A DNA stretch of 64,000 bases from Commensalibacter intestini A911. Its GTDB lineage: Bacteria > Pseudomonadota > Alphaproteobacteria > Acetobacterales > Acetobacteraceae. A program made the position numbers and the translations under genes. The notes beneath the pieces were generated by a model. The model was not told the origin of the DNA and did not search any database. It saw only the letters and a program-made list of their open reading frames with translations. Location: contig NZ_AGFR01000003.1 of assembly GCF_000231445.1 (NCBI RefSeq), positions 868,001 to 932,000 on the forward strand, read 5' to 3'. Positions 1 through 8,785 of the stretch are shown in pieces; position 1 is the stretch's first letter, and each line of letters begins with the position of its first letter.

Positions 1-151
1 ACACAACCACCATAATGAAAAGATTGAATACCTGATAACGTCAATCCTACCGCAAAAGTATCATGACGGTGTGAATTATATGCGTGACCAGAAAAAAAGG
101 CCTCGAACGCTTCTAATGTATTTGTATGATATTGATTATATATTTTGTCAT
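1..151 (-). CDS. AraC-family regulator, N-terminal fragment cut by the window edge
   Basis: A minus-strand frame opens with ATG at 149-151 and runs off the left edge after 50 codons. The visible protein contains GHAYNSHRHDTFAVGLTLSG, typical of the N-terminal cupin (sugar/ligand-binding) arm of AraC-type transcription activators, with the His-rich stretch that lines the binding pocket. The helix-turn-helix half must lie outside the window. The spacing from lpxR-like (stop at 244) is 92 bp, so it may have its own promoter. The ligand cannot be told from this part. The family assignment is fairly firm and the regulated genes are unknown. Confidence 0.75.
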
Positions 152-243
152 CTTTAGACAAGATGATCGATCCTTAATAGGATGATATTTGATTGGATAT
201 TAACGTAAGTCTAGCAACGCTAATATCCAATAAATAGATATTC

Positions 244-1266
244 TTAGAATTTAAAGGATACAGAAACAGATCCGTAGTTAAATAAGCCACCTTTTTGACC
301 GTTAAATTCTTGAGTTTGCCATGTTTGGGTATAAGCAATCTTATACCCTTTAACAATCACAGCTGCACCAGCAAGAATTTCACCTACATCCCATTTTTTA
401 GATACATGTTGTTGATGTGAATGAGTTGGATCACCTTGTAAAGTAGCGTTATAAGCCACAGCTTGGCCATCAACGCCACCAAAGACATACCAGTTTACAA
501 AACGGGTGCCAACATAAGCATCAGTACCATCATCACCAGAACCAATACGAGAAGGTCCGAAATCACTATCTAATCCTTGTCCAAAACGAACAAGACCACC
601 AAGTTGCGCATAGGTTTTATAGTTACCAGCTGCACCGTTTGCAGAAGGAAGCGCATCAAAATCAACACCGCCTAAATGTGCAAATTTATAACGCCATGTA
701 CGCCCCATTTGAACTTGGAATACAGGCATATTTTTTAATTGGTTATGCCAACCTTCATTTTTATGATCACCAATAATACTATGGAAACCATTTTGCACTT
801 GACGCCCTAAAGCACCAGGCCCCATTAAACCTGCTTGAATACCAAAAACGCTACGTGTGTTATCTGTATCACTAATAAGGTTCACTGTGGTTAATAGAAC
901 ACCTGCATACGGACGATCATGAGGTAAGACCGCACGAGATCTAGTATCACGTGGGGTGAACATCATTTGTTGCAAACCCCAATGAATACGTTGCATCCCA
1001 TCGCCTAATAAGAAGGTATTTACATCAGCAATTGGCTTTGGAAGCTTATCTGTTGGAGAAGTCCAACCAATTCTTAATCCATTGGTATAATATTGGTCGG
1101 AAGTACCATTTAACGTTGATGCAGCATCATTTTCCCATTGAAAGGTTAATGTATCATATGGATCCTGCTTAGGTGTAGCATGTGCTGTAGAAGAAATAAC
1201 AGCTGTTGAAATCATAGCTGTTGTCAATAAAAAGCTAGAAACAGATAAGCGTTTTTTAATGCCCAT
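244..1266 (-). CDS. LpxR-like lipid A 3'-O-deacylase (DUF2219) outer-membrane protein
   Basis: The protein has 340 aa with a signal peptide (about residues 1-30, cleavage after AHA). It then has the family signatures WENDAAS (44-50), YYTNG (59-63) and a downstream DRPYAG block. The C-terminus ends in alternating aromatic residues and a final Phe (VSVSFKF), as expected for an outer-membrane barrel. In Salmonella LpxR the Asn-Asp pair near the mature N-terminus and a central His are catalytic; END and a candidate His in NGFHSIIG are present here. LpxR removes the 3'-acyloxyacyl chain of lipid A and can lower endotoxin recognition. It is a single gene with no operon partner. Fold assignment is strong; enzymatic activity is inferred. 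Confidence 0.8.
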   Translation of the reverse strand: MGIKKRLSVSSFLLTTAMISTAVISSTAHATPKQDPYDTLTFQWENDAASTLNGTSDQYYTNGLRIGWTSPTDKLPKPIADVNTFLLGDGMQRIHWGLQQMMFTPRDTRSRAVLPHDRPYAGVLLTTVNLISDTDNTRSVFGIQAGLMGPGALGRQVQNGFHSIIGDHKNEGWHNQLKNMPVFQVQMGRTWRYKFAHLGGVDFDALPSANGAAGNYKTYAQLGGLVRFGQGLDSDFGPSRIGSGDDGTDAYVGTRFVNWYVFGGVDGQAVAYNATLQGDPTHSHQQHVSKKWDVGEILAGAAVIVKGYKIAYTQTWQTQEFNGQKGGLFNYGSVSVSFKF

Positions 1267-1461
1267 AATATGCCCTTATAACCTTGCAATAAGAAAATGT
1301 GGAGAATGTTATTTCTTATCTACGTCTTTTATTTTTTAAAGAAAAGATGTTTGTGGGGCTATTGAATTGGATTAAATCATTTAATCTGTGATTGGAACAT
1401 ATTTGCAACGCTGTGCTGTCTGCGCATATAACCTAAAATGACCTTGGAACGCTTGAATAGA

Positions 1462-2148
1462 TTAGCTTTCTTGGTGCCATAAAGCATTAGGAACCTTTTT
1501 TTGTAAAAACTTTTCATGCTCTTCCAACTCTTGTTGGGTTGGCTTAACAAATATTGGTGTATGCTCTTGTAAGTTTTGGTAAACTTTTCCTATCTTTTCA
1601 GAGTCTTGCCTCGCAAATCCCAACCCTCTTTGCCTACCACCTGTCAGCTGAATATACACTTCAGAAAGAAGTTTACAGTCTAATAATGCGTTATGGGTTG
1701 TTCTGGCAGATAGATCGATAGAAAAACGTCGACATAATGCATCCAAACTGTTCGGTGATAAAGGATATTTAGCTCTGGCAAGTTTTAACGTATCAATCAT
1801 ACGATCTAAAGAAACGGCTGGTCGTTTGATACGGCTGAGCTCTGCATTAATAAATTTAAAATCAAACGGTGCATTATGAGCCACCAAAGGATCATCTTGG
1901 ATAAATTCTAAGAAATCATCAGCAATGTCTTTGAATTTGGGCTTTCCTCTCAAGTCCTCGATCGTCATTCCATGAACACGTGTTGCTTCAATAGGAATAT
2001 CACGTTCAGGATCGACTAAAACGTGATAAAAATTATCTGTTGGCAAATCATTAATGAGCTCAATCGCAGCAATTTCAATAATACGATCCCCTTTATCGGG
2101 ATCAACACCTGTGGTTTCTGTATCAAATAAAACAGAGCGCTGATTCAT
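1462..2148 (-). CDS. dnaQ: DNA polymerase III epsilon subunit (3'-5' proofreading exonuclease)
   Basis: A 228-aa DEDDh exonuclease. Motif I is FDTETTG near the N-terminus, the Exo II region has HNAPFDFKF, and Exo III has HNALLDCKLL with the His and Asp ligands. It edits misincorporated bases as part of the Pol III core. The length matches alphaproteobacterial DnaQ. Its ATG overlaps the coaE TGA (ATGA), so it is the last gene of the radC-like/amidohydrolase/aroE/coaE/dnaQ operon and is probably translationally coupled to coaE. Confidence 0.95.
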   Translation of the reverse strand: MNQRSVLFDTETTGVDPDKGDRIIEIAAIELINDLPTDNFYHVLVDPERDIPIEATRVHGMTIEDLRGKPKFKDIADDFLEFIQDDPLVAHNAPFDFKFINAELSRIKRPAVSLDRMIDTLKLARAKYPLSPNSLDALCRRFSIDLSARTTHNALLDCKLLSEVYIQLTGGRQRGLGFARQDSEKIGKVYQNLQEHTPIFVKPTQQELEEHEKFLQKKVPNALWHQES

Positions 2149-2741
2149 AATTGTCCTGCCTGCATTAATCGGATAATTTTCTTAATTTGAACAAATGTAT
2201 ACGCTTTGGACAATCCTGTTTGGATAACAATATCTGCCATTTTACATTTTGTTTTACTAGGAAGTTGAGCATCAATAAACGCTCGTGCCTGTTCCCATGT
2301 AATCGTATTGCGCTTTAATATTCGCACTCTTTGTATATTAACAGGTGCCGTAACGACTAATGTTTTTGTGCAAAGTAAGTTGATCTTTTTTTCAAAAAGC
2401 AACGGAACATCTAAAATACACCATTTTAACCCCCTAGCTTGTGCCAAGCGAATAAATTTATCTCTTTCTTGGGCCACTAATGGCAGAATAATTTGCTCTA
2501 TTTTCTTTAAGTTATGACGATCTTCAACAATTAAACGACGCAAATAGTTCCTATCCAGTGCGTTATTTTTAACAGCACCAGGAAAGACCTGCTCTATACG
2601 TTTTAACCCTTTACCATGAGGCCCTTGTAATTGATGAACAACACGATCCGCATCAAAAACAGGGAAACCATATTGTTGGAATAAAGCACATACCGTGCTT
2701 TTCCCCATTCCTATACTACCTGTAACCCCTAAGATTTTCAT
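2145..2741 (-). CDS. coaE: dephospho-CoA kinase
   Basis: A 198-aa P-loop kinase starting with GVTGSIGMGKSTV (Walker A), followed by FDADRVVHQL, the substrate-side Asp motif of CoaE. It phosphorylates dephospho-CoA in the last step of coenzyme A synthesis in the cytosol. The length is normal. The gene sits 7 bp after aroE and overlaps dnaQ by 4 bp. The aroE-coaE-dnaQ order is conserved in many alphaproteobacteria, which supports the call. Confidence 0.95.
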   Translation of the reverse strand: MKILGVTGSIGMGKSTVCALFQQYGFPVFDADRVVHQLQGPHGKGLKRIEQVFPGAVKNNALDRNYLRRLIVEDRHNLKKIEQIILPLVAQERDKFIRLAQARGLKWCILDVPLLFEKKINLLCTKTLVVTAPVNIQRVRILKRNTITWEQARAFIDAQLPSKTKCKMADIVIQTGLSKAYTFVQIKKIIRLMQAGQL

Positions 2742-2748
2742 AAGCGGA

Positions 2749-3588
2749 CTATTTCTTTAAACTATTTGCAACAAATTCAGTTAATTCATGATCGACGACA
2801 GGATCCACACCAAACCATTTAGAAAATCCTAAACGAGCTTGATGCAATAACATTCCAAGACCTTCAACAGTTTTTAAGCCTTTAAGTTCTGCGGCCTCTA
2901 ATAAAGGTGTTATTCTTGGCACATAAACAATATCTGTGACGACGAGATCTTTGGATGCATGTTGTAGGTCAAATAGATAATCATCCTTTCCTTCCATGCC
3001 TAAAGACGTTGTATTCACAAGAACATCAAATTGTCCAAGTTCTTTTATCCACGACTGCCATTCAATAATTTGCCCAGCGCCTAAATCTCGCACCAGCTGT
3101 TCTGCACGTTGTAACGTCCGATTGGTAATCGTGATTTGAGCACCATCTTGAATTAAAGAGTAAGCCACAGAGCGAGCGGCCCCACCTGCCCCTAAAATCA
3201 AGACTTTTTTGTCCGTCAAGGTTACATCTGCATCTTTTAGATTGGCAACAAAACCATCCCCATCGGTTGAAGTTCCATGAATCTTACCATCTTCTGTAAA
3301 CCATAATGTGTTCACAGATCCCATTTTTTTTGCAGTTTCATCAACGATATCACAACATTGATAAGCAGCTTCTTTATGAGGGATAGTAACATTACAACCT
3401 TTAAATCCAGCGGCCTTCATTCCTTGAATAACATTTTTAAAGTCCTCAGCCTTAACCGCCAAAGGAATATATGCGCCATCAATTTGATGACGTTGTAACC
3501 AAAAATTATGTAATAAAGGAGAGCGTGAATGTTCAATAGGCCATCCTAATACAGCAGCAATTTTTGCTTTTCCTGTAATTAACTGCAT
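2749..3588 (-). CDS. aroE: shikimate dehydrogenase
   Basis: 279 aa. The N-terminal substrate domain has the HSRSPLLHNFW motif (shikimate-binding serines) and NVTIPHKEAAY with the catalytic Lys. NTDGDGF is seen here as STDGDGF. The NADP-binding Rossmann motif is VLILGAGGAARSV. It reduces 3-dehydroshikimate to shikimate in aromatic amino acid synthesis. Its start overlaps the end of the upstream amidohydrolase gene by 10 bp, so translation is likely coupled. Confidence 0.95.
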   Translation of the reverse strand: MQLITGKAKIAAVLGWPIEHSRSPLLHNFWLQRHQIDGAYIPLAVKAEDFKNVIQGMKAAGFKGCNVTIPHKEAAYQCCDIVDETAKKMGSVNTLWFTEDGKIHGTSTDGDGFVANLKDADVTLTDKKVLILGAGGAARSVAYSLIQDGAQITITNRTLQRAEQLVRDLGAGQIIEWQSWIKELGQFDVLVNTTSLGMEGKDDYLFDLQHASKDLVVTDIVYVPRITPLLEAAELKGLKTVEGLGMLLHQARLGFSKWFGVDPVVDHELTEFVANSLKK

Positions 3589-4352
3589 ACTGTTTCATAC
3601 TCCTTTAACGCCATAGGTAATAAAAGTGACAATCGTTCAGCCCATTCTTGTTGTTGATCTTCCGTTGTAATTAAATCTTGCCGAATTTCCAACTCTAAAT
3701 AAGGTAGTCCTTTTTTATAAGCATGTGTTGGGACTGTATAGTCATTCTTTTCAGTCAACGCATAAGGTTGGTTATCACCAATTGGAAAAGAATAATTCTC
3801 TTCTAATATTTTCTTGAAAATCATAGAAAATTGATCATTTTGACTATGTAAAATACCAGCATGCCAAGGTCTTTGAAATCCGTCATGCATCACAGGGGTA
3901 AAACTATGTAAAGAAACAAAAATCGTTTCCATATTGATTTTTATACGCTCACCAACAATCTTTTCAATAATTTGATGATACGGCTCATAAATTTCTTTAA
4001 TTCTTGCTTGTTTCTCTTCTGTGGTCAGGCTTTGATTTCCAGGAATAAGGATATCATCACTATTCTCAGCAATCAAAGTTGGGTTATTGATCCCTCTATT
4101 ACAATCAATGACTAATCGAGAGTAAGTTTGTGCAATAAAAGTTGCATCTAATAACGTAGCGATTTCTGTTCCTACTTTTTTAATCCCAATATCCCAAGCA
4201 ATATGACGATACCGATCTTTTTCTTGTAGTCCAAGGTTGTTAAGTTCTGAAGGGATAACATATCCAGCATGATCGCAAACCATCAAAAAAGGAGAAAAAG
4301 ATTCCTCATTTATAATAGAAAAAGGTGCTTGATCATCTTTGCTTAATAACAT
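3579..4352 (-). CDS. N-formylglutamate amidohydrolase family protein
   Basis: 257 aa matching the FGase/HutG-like family: FLMVCDHAGYVIP near the N-terminus, RHIAWDIG, a DCNRG motif and SLHSFTPVM in the middle. Members hydrolyse N-formyl-L-glutamate or related N-acyl acidic amino acids with a divalent metal. No hut genes are nearby, so histidine degradation is not supported by context. The gene begins directly after the RadC-like stop and overlaps aroE. The true substrate is uncertain. Confidence 0.82.
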   Translation of the reverse strand: MLLSKDDQAPFSIINEESFSPFLMVCDHAGYVIPSELNNLGLQEKDRYRHIAWDIGIKKVGTEIATLLDATFIAQTYSRLVIDCNRGINNPTLIAENSDDILIPGNQSLTTEEKQARIKEIYEPYHQIIEKIVGERIKINMETIFVSLHSFTPVMHDGFQRPWHAGILHSQNDQFSMIFKKILEENYSFPIGDNQPYALTEKNDYTVPTHAYKKGLPYLELEIRQDLITTEDQQQEWAERLSLLLPMALKEYETVCS

Positions 4353-5126
4353 TTAATTTTCCTTCTCAAAACTTAATTTTTTATTTTTAAAGAGACTAAA
4401 ATATTGTGAATCTAAGTAAATAATATGGTCTCCCACATTTAAATCAAAATGCCTTGTAGAACTTTGTAGAGTTAATGCGAATTTTGCTTCATTTTTACGC
4501 ATTTCTGCTGAAAATTCATTGCCTGACACATAATGAATAGTGATTAAATTCATTGCGTAAAGTTTTAATGCTTTTTGAATAATTAGAGAAATAGAGTTAA
4601 CACCATGATGGACAATATATTCATCACATATAAGTCTTTGTTGATTGTTTAAAAATAATAATCTTAAAATTTTTTTATTATTTATTTCACATTTTAATGG
4701 ATATTCATTTAAATAAACAATAACATCTTTCCAATGTTTCATATACGGGCGATTATAAGAGTCAGGCGCCACTAACCTTTCTGTTGTCTGTTTTAATAAA
4801 TGAATAAGTTCAATAAACTCTTGTGATATATTTGCCTTTGTTAAGATTTTATCCTCTGCACTGAGTAATCCATCCAAAGAGCCAAAACTATTTATTAAAT
4901 GCTTTGCGAGTGGTTTGGTATCTTTTCTTGGGATCGTAAGATAAAGAAGCATTTCAAGAAGTTCATATTCTTGAAGGGACTCTCCGCCTTTTTGTAATAA
5001 ACGAGCACGCATGCGTCCTCGATGTCCAGCACCATTTAACGTGGTAAATTGTTTGCTTCTTTTTGAAACTGACGGTAAAAAAGAATTACTCACCTTATAT
5101 ATTCCTGACCTCTCATTTACAGTCAC
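4353..5126 (-). CDS. RadC-like (UPF0758) protein with a degenerate metal site
   Basis: 257 aa. The N-terminal helix-hairpin-helix part is intact (GHRGRMRARLL, YELLEMLLYL, FGSLDGLL), and the JAB/MPN half is recognisable from GVNSISLIIQKAL and GDHIIYLDSQYFSLF. The usual HNHPSGDP metal motif reads HYVSGNEFSAEM (H198 onwards), losing the second His and the Asp ligand, so a JAMM metalloprotease-type activity is unlikely. The call starts at GTG 5126. A second GTG at 5093, preceded by AGGTCAGGA, is an alternative. It is divergent from pcrA by 20 bp and is the first gene of the aroE-coaE-dnaQ operon. RadC function is unsettled in general. Confidence 0.8.
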   Translation of the reverse strand: MTVNERSGIYKVSNSFLPSVSKRSKQFTTLNGAGHRGRMRARLLQKGGESLQEYELLEMLLYLTIPRKDTKPLAKHLINSFGSLDGLLSAEDKILTKANISQEFIELIHLLKQTTERLVAPDSYNRPYMKHWKDVIVYLNEYPLKCEINNKKILRLLFLNNQQRLICDEYIVHHGVNSISLIIQKALKLYAMNLITIHYVSGNEFSAEMRKNEAKFALTLQSSTRHFDLNVGDHIIYLDSQYFSLFKNKKLSFEKEN

Positions 5127-5146
5127 CTATCAAAGCTATAAAAAAT

Positions 5147-7357
5147 ATGACCGAGTATCTAAACCAATTAAACGCAGCACAACGTGAAGCCGTAGAAACT
5201 ACAGAAGGTCCTGTATTGGTCCTAGCAGGTGCAGGCACAGGAAAAACCAGAGTATTAACCACACGTTTTGCTCATATTTTATTAAGTGGCAGAGCCTATC
5301 CTAATCAAATATTAGCTGTTACTTTTACCAACAAAGCATCAAAAGAAATGAGTGAGCGTATTGCCAGTCTCATTCAACAACCTGTTGAAGGGCTATGGTT
5401 GGGAAGCTTTCATAAAATATGTGCAAAGATGTTAAGAATAAACGCACATTTGGTTGGCCTGACTTCAAATTTTACAATTTTAGATACAGATGATCAATTG
5501 CGCCTCTTAAAACAAATTATCCCTGCTTATCCTATTGATACGAAAACCACTCCTCCACAGCTTATCCTTGGGATTATCCAATCATGGAAAGACAAAGGAT
5601 ATTCTTTTGGTAACTTATCAGCTTCTGAAAAAGCTAACCCAGAAAAAGCAATTATTCAAGAAATTTACCGTGCGTATCAAACTAGATTACAGCAGTTAAA
5701 TGCTTGCGACTTTGGGGATTTAATGTTGCATGTTTTTAATATATTTAATCAATATCCAGACGTGCTTCAAAAATATCAACGGTATTTCAAATACATATTG
5801 GTAGATGAGTATCAAGATACAAATATCATCCAGTATTTATGGTTACGAATGTTGGCTCAAAGATCGGGCGAAACATCAAACATTTGTTGCGTTGGTGATG
5901 ATGATCAATCGATATATTCTTGGCGTGGTGCAGAGATTGAAAATATTTTACGATTCGAAAAAGACTTCCCAGAAGCCAAAGTAATCCGCCTAGAAGAAAA
6001 CTATCGCTCGACTCAGAATATTTTAGGGGCAGCTTCAGAATTAATCGATAATAACTCTCAACGTTTAGGTAAAACGCTACAAGCTGCGAATAAAAACCTT
6101 CAAAATGACAAAGTGCAAGTATCCTCTCTTTGGGATTCTGATGAAGAATCTCGTTTAATTTGCGATCAAATCATAGGCCTTCAAAAAGAAGGACATCATT
6201 TTGGAGATATGGCGATTTTAATGAGAACGGGCTCCCAAACCCGTCCTTTTGAAGAGCGAATGATTACATTGGGGTTGTCTTATAAGATTATTGGTGGCTT
6301 GCGCTTTTATGAACGTGCAGAAATTAGAGATGCGATTGCGTATATGCGCATTGTTGCTCAGCCTAATGATAATTTAGCGCTTGAAAGAATTATCAATGTC
6401 CCTCGAAGAGGTGTCGGTAAAGTTGCTTTACAAAAGATCCATGAAACGTCAAGAGAATTAGATGTTCCATTATTACAAGCCATTGATTATTTACTGATTA
6501 ATAATCTTTTAAAAGGTAAGATTTATACTGAACTAACACAGCTTATGAACTTATTGGATCAGACCCGTAAAAAGGTTGAGGCAGAAGGTCATATCAGCGC
6601 GATTGATTATCTACTTAATGCATGTGGCTATATTGATATGTGGAAACAAGATAAATCTCCAGAAGCTACAGGACGCTTGGAGAATATCAAAGAGCTCTTT
6701 CAAGCTACGGCTGAGTTTCCAACATTAGTTGAGTTCTTAGAACATATTTCACTCATTATGGATAATGATGATTTATCGGGTGATGATAAGATTAATCTAA
6801 TGACTTTGCATGCAGCCAAAGGTCTAGAATTCAACATCGTTTTCCTACCTGGGTGGGAGGAAGGATTATTTCCTTCTCAACGCACCATGGATGAGAGTGG
6901 TAATAATGGACTTGAGGAAGAGCGAAGACTGGCTTATGTTGGAATTACCAGAGCCAAACAACGTTTGTTTATTTCTCATGCAGCTAATCGACAAATTTAT
7001 GGGCAATGGCAATCTTCTGTTCCTAGTCGTTTTATTGAAGAGCTTTCTGATACCTATACCAAGAAAATCTCTCATATAAAACAAAGTCAAAATCGCTCAC
7101 CAAGAAAGAATGATTTCTTTGATAGTTATTCTTCTCCTAAATTTTCTAAACAACCCGTGCAAGGAGCTTCATTCTCGCAACCACAACGCACTTATACGCC
7201 TTCTAAAAGCAAGAATATTCCCGTTGGCAGCCGCGTCTTTCATCAGAAATTCGGACATGGGACTGTTCTGAGCACTGAAAATAATAAACTTGAAGTTGAT
7301 TTTGATAAATCAGATATTAAACACGTAATTGACAGCTTTGTAACGTTAGAATCATGA
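5147..7357 (+). CDS. pcrA: UvrD/PcrA-type ATP-dependent 3'-5' DNA helicase
   Basis: 736 aa superfamily 1 helicase. Q-motif LNAAQREAV, Walker A AGAGTGKT (27-34), DEYQDTN (motif II), GDDDQSIYSWRGA (motif III), EENYRST (IV), LMTLHAAKGLEF (V) and EERRLAYVGITRA (VI) are all present in order. A C-terminal Tudor-like PcrA tail follows (SRVFHQKFGHGTVL). It works in nucleotide excision repair, mismatch repair and removal of RecA or transcription blocks. The ATG at 5147 is chosen over an upstream in-frame ATG at 5063 because that one lies inside the divergent gene and homologues start near MTEYLNQLN. Its stop overlaps prmA by 4 bp. Confidence 0.93.
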   Translation: MTEYLNQLNAAQREAVETTEGPVLVLAGAGTGKTRVLTTRFAHILLSGRAYPNQILAVTFTNKASKEMSERIASLIQQPVEGLWLGSFHKICAKMLRINAHLVGLTSNFTILDTDDQLRLLKQIIPAYPIDTKTTPPQLILGIIQSWKDKGYSFGNLSASEKANPEKAIIQEIYRAYQTRLQQLNACDFGDLMLHVFNIFNQYPDVLQKYQRYFKYILVDEYQDTNIIQYLWLRMLAQRSGETSNICCVGDDDQSIYSWRGAEIENILRFEKDFPEAKVIRLEENYRSTQNILGAASELIDNNSQRLGKTLQAANKNLQNDKVQVSSLWDSDEESRLICDQIIGLQKEGHHFGDMAILMRTGSQTRPFEERMITLGLSYKIIGGLRFYERAEIRDAIAYMRIVAQPNDNLALERIINVPRRGVGKVALQKIHETSRELDVPLLQAIDYLLINNLLKGKIYTELTQLMNLLDQTRKKVEAEGHISAIDYLLNACGYIDMWKQDKSPEATGRLENIKELFQATAEFPTLVEFLEHISLIMDNDDLSGDDKINLMTLHAAKGLEFNIVFLPGWEEGLFPSQRTMDESGNNGLEEERRLAYVGITRAKQRLFISHAANRQIYGQWQSSVPSRFIEELSDTYTKKISHIKQSQNRSPRKNDFFDSYSSPKFSKQPVQGASFSQPQRTYTPSKSKNIPVGSRVFHQKFGHGTVLSTENNKLEVDFDKSDIKHVIDSFVTLES

Positions 7358-8259
7358 CATTAAAAACAAAAAGACACGCCACTGCCCTAGAAACCATTTC
7401 TGTTGTTGTTCCAGAGGAACATGTAGAAATCTTTGAAAATGCATTAGGAATTATTTGTCCTACCGTTGGTATTTTCGAAGAAGATTCCGATAACAATATT
7501 TGGCGCTTGGAAGGCATCAAAGATGTTGGTTATGGCGAAGAAGAGTTGGCTAATGCATTAACTTTGGCCAATAGTATTTCTGGCATTTCACCAGAATTAC
7601 AAAGAAAAACAACTGAAACAGATGGTTGGTTGGCCAGAACTTATGAGGCTTTTCCAGAACAAGCTATTGGGAAAAGATTTGTCATTCGTGGAACTCATCT
7701 AGATGATACTCCTTCTCCTTCTCATCTTGTGTTGACATTAGATGCTGGAGTTGCTTTTGGTTCAGGCGAACATGGTTCAACCCGAGGATGTTTGATTGCA
7801 CTTGAAAAAATTGCGCATACAAAGCCTAAACGTATTTTAGATCTTGGCTGTGGTTCTGGGATTTTGGCAATGGGTGCAGCTGCTTTATTGAATAAAAAAG
7901 TATTGGCTGTTGATATTGAACCTTGGTCTGTTCGTGCTGCTAAACAAAATGTTATTCGTAATGGATTAAGAAACTTAATTGTTTGCGAACATGGAAATGG
8001 TTGGTTGTCCCCATCCATTCGCAAAAAAGCACCTTTTGATCTTGTTTTTGCAAATATTCTTGCTCGTCCTTTGTGTAAAATGGCCAAAGATCTTGCAAAG
8101 AACCTTGCTCCAGGTGGTAAAGTGATTTTATCTGGATTATTAGCGACACAAATCCCAATGGTTTTAGTGGCGCATCAACGTCAAGGATTAAAGCTCCAAG
8201 AAAAAATTATTCAAGGCAGCTGGGCTGCGTTAATTTTGTATAAGCCGATCAAAAAATGA
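7354..8259 (+). CDS. prmA: ribosomal protein L11 methyltransferase
   Basis: 301 aa. It has an N-terminal L11-recognition domain, the AFGSGEHGST motif (134-143) and the SAM-binding motif DLGCGSGI (163-170), then FANILARPL, the PrmA variant of the NPPF-like catalytic loop. It trimethylates ribosomal protein L11. It overlaps pcrA by 4 bp at the start and the GNAT gene by 4 bp at the end, so the three genes are likely coupled. Confidence 0.92.
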   Translation: MTLKTKRHATALETISVVVPEEHVEIFENALGIICPTVGIFEEDSDNNIWRLEGIKDVGYGEEELANALTLANSISGISPELQRKTTETDGWLARTYEAFPEQAIGKRFVIRGTHLDDTPSPSHLVLTLDAGVAFGSGEHGSTRGCLIALEKIAHTKPKRILDLGCGSGILAMGAAALLNKKVLAVDIEPWSVRAAKQNVIRNGLRNLIVCEHGNGWLSPSIRKKAPFDLVFANILARPLCKMAKDLAKNLAPGGKVILSGLLATQIPMVLVAHQRQGLKLQEKIIQGSWAALILYKPIKK

Positions 8260-8762
8260 CAAATATTAGACATGCAATTCCCTCTGACCTTAGAGGCATT
8301 CTTGAAATTACCAACCATGAGATTGTGAATGGAACGGCTTTTTGGATGACCATTCCTAGAACTTATCAAGAACAAGTTCAATGGTTTGAGGCCAGAGAGA
8401 AAGCTGGCTATCCTGTTTTTGTAGCTGTTGATGAGGCTCAGAAAGTTTTAGGTTTTGCTTCTTATGGTTCTTTCAGAGCATATGATGGATATAAATATAC
8501 CGTTGAGCATTCTGTATATGTATCCCCACATGCTCAGGGAAAAGGACTAGGAAAAGCATTATTAAAAGATCTAATTTCTTATGCTCAAAATCATAAAGTT
8601 CATGCAATGATTGCAGCAATTACCGATGGAAATACCGCTTCTATCCGTTTGCACGAATGGTTTGGATTTAAACATAGTGGTGTATTGCCTCAAACAGGAA
8701 TTAAATTCGATAAATGGCTAGACCTTCTTTTTATGTATAAAATTTTAACCGCTGATGATTAA
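8256..8762 (+). CDS. GNAT N-acetyltransferase, phosphinothricin acetyltransferase-like
   Basis: 168 aa. The acetyl-CoA binding motif is VYVSPHAQGKGLGKALL and the fold closes with a SIRLHEWFGFKHSGVL block typical of the Pat/YncA subgroup. Such enzymes acetylate amines or small molecules such as methionine sulfone or phosphinothricin. The substrate here is unknown. It overlaps prmA by 4 bp and is followed 23 bp later by the aminopeptidase gene. Confidence 0.87.
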   Translation: MTNIRHAIPSDLRGILEITNHEIVNGTAFWMTIPRTYQEQVQWFEAREKAGYPVFVAVDEAQKVLGFASYGSFRAYDGYKYTVEHSVYVSPHAQGKGLGKALLKDLISYAQNHKVHAMIAAITDGNTASIRLHEWFGFKHSGVLPQTGIKFDKWLDLLFMYKILTADD

Positions 8763-8785
8763 ATAGAATTGAAAAGACCATTAAT

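Noticed and set aside
5063-5146. 28-residue N-terminal extension of PcrA
   Set aside because: It overlaps the start of the divergent RadC-like gene and no homologue I know has it; the ATG at 5147 fits the family start.
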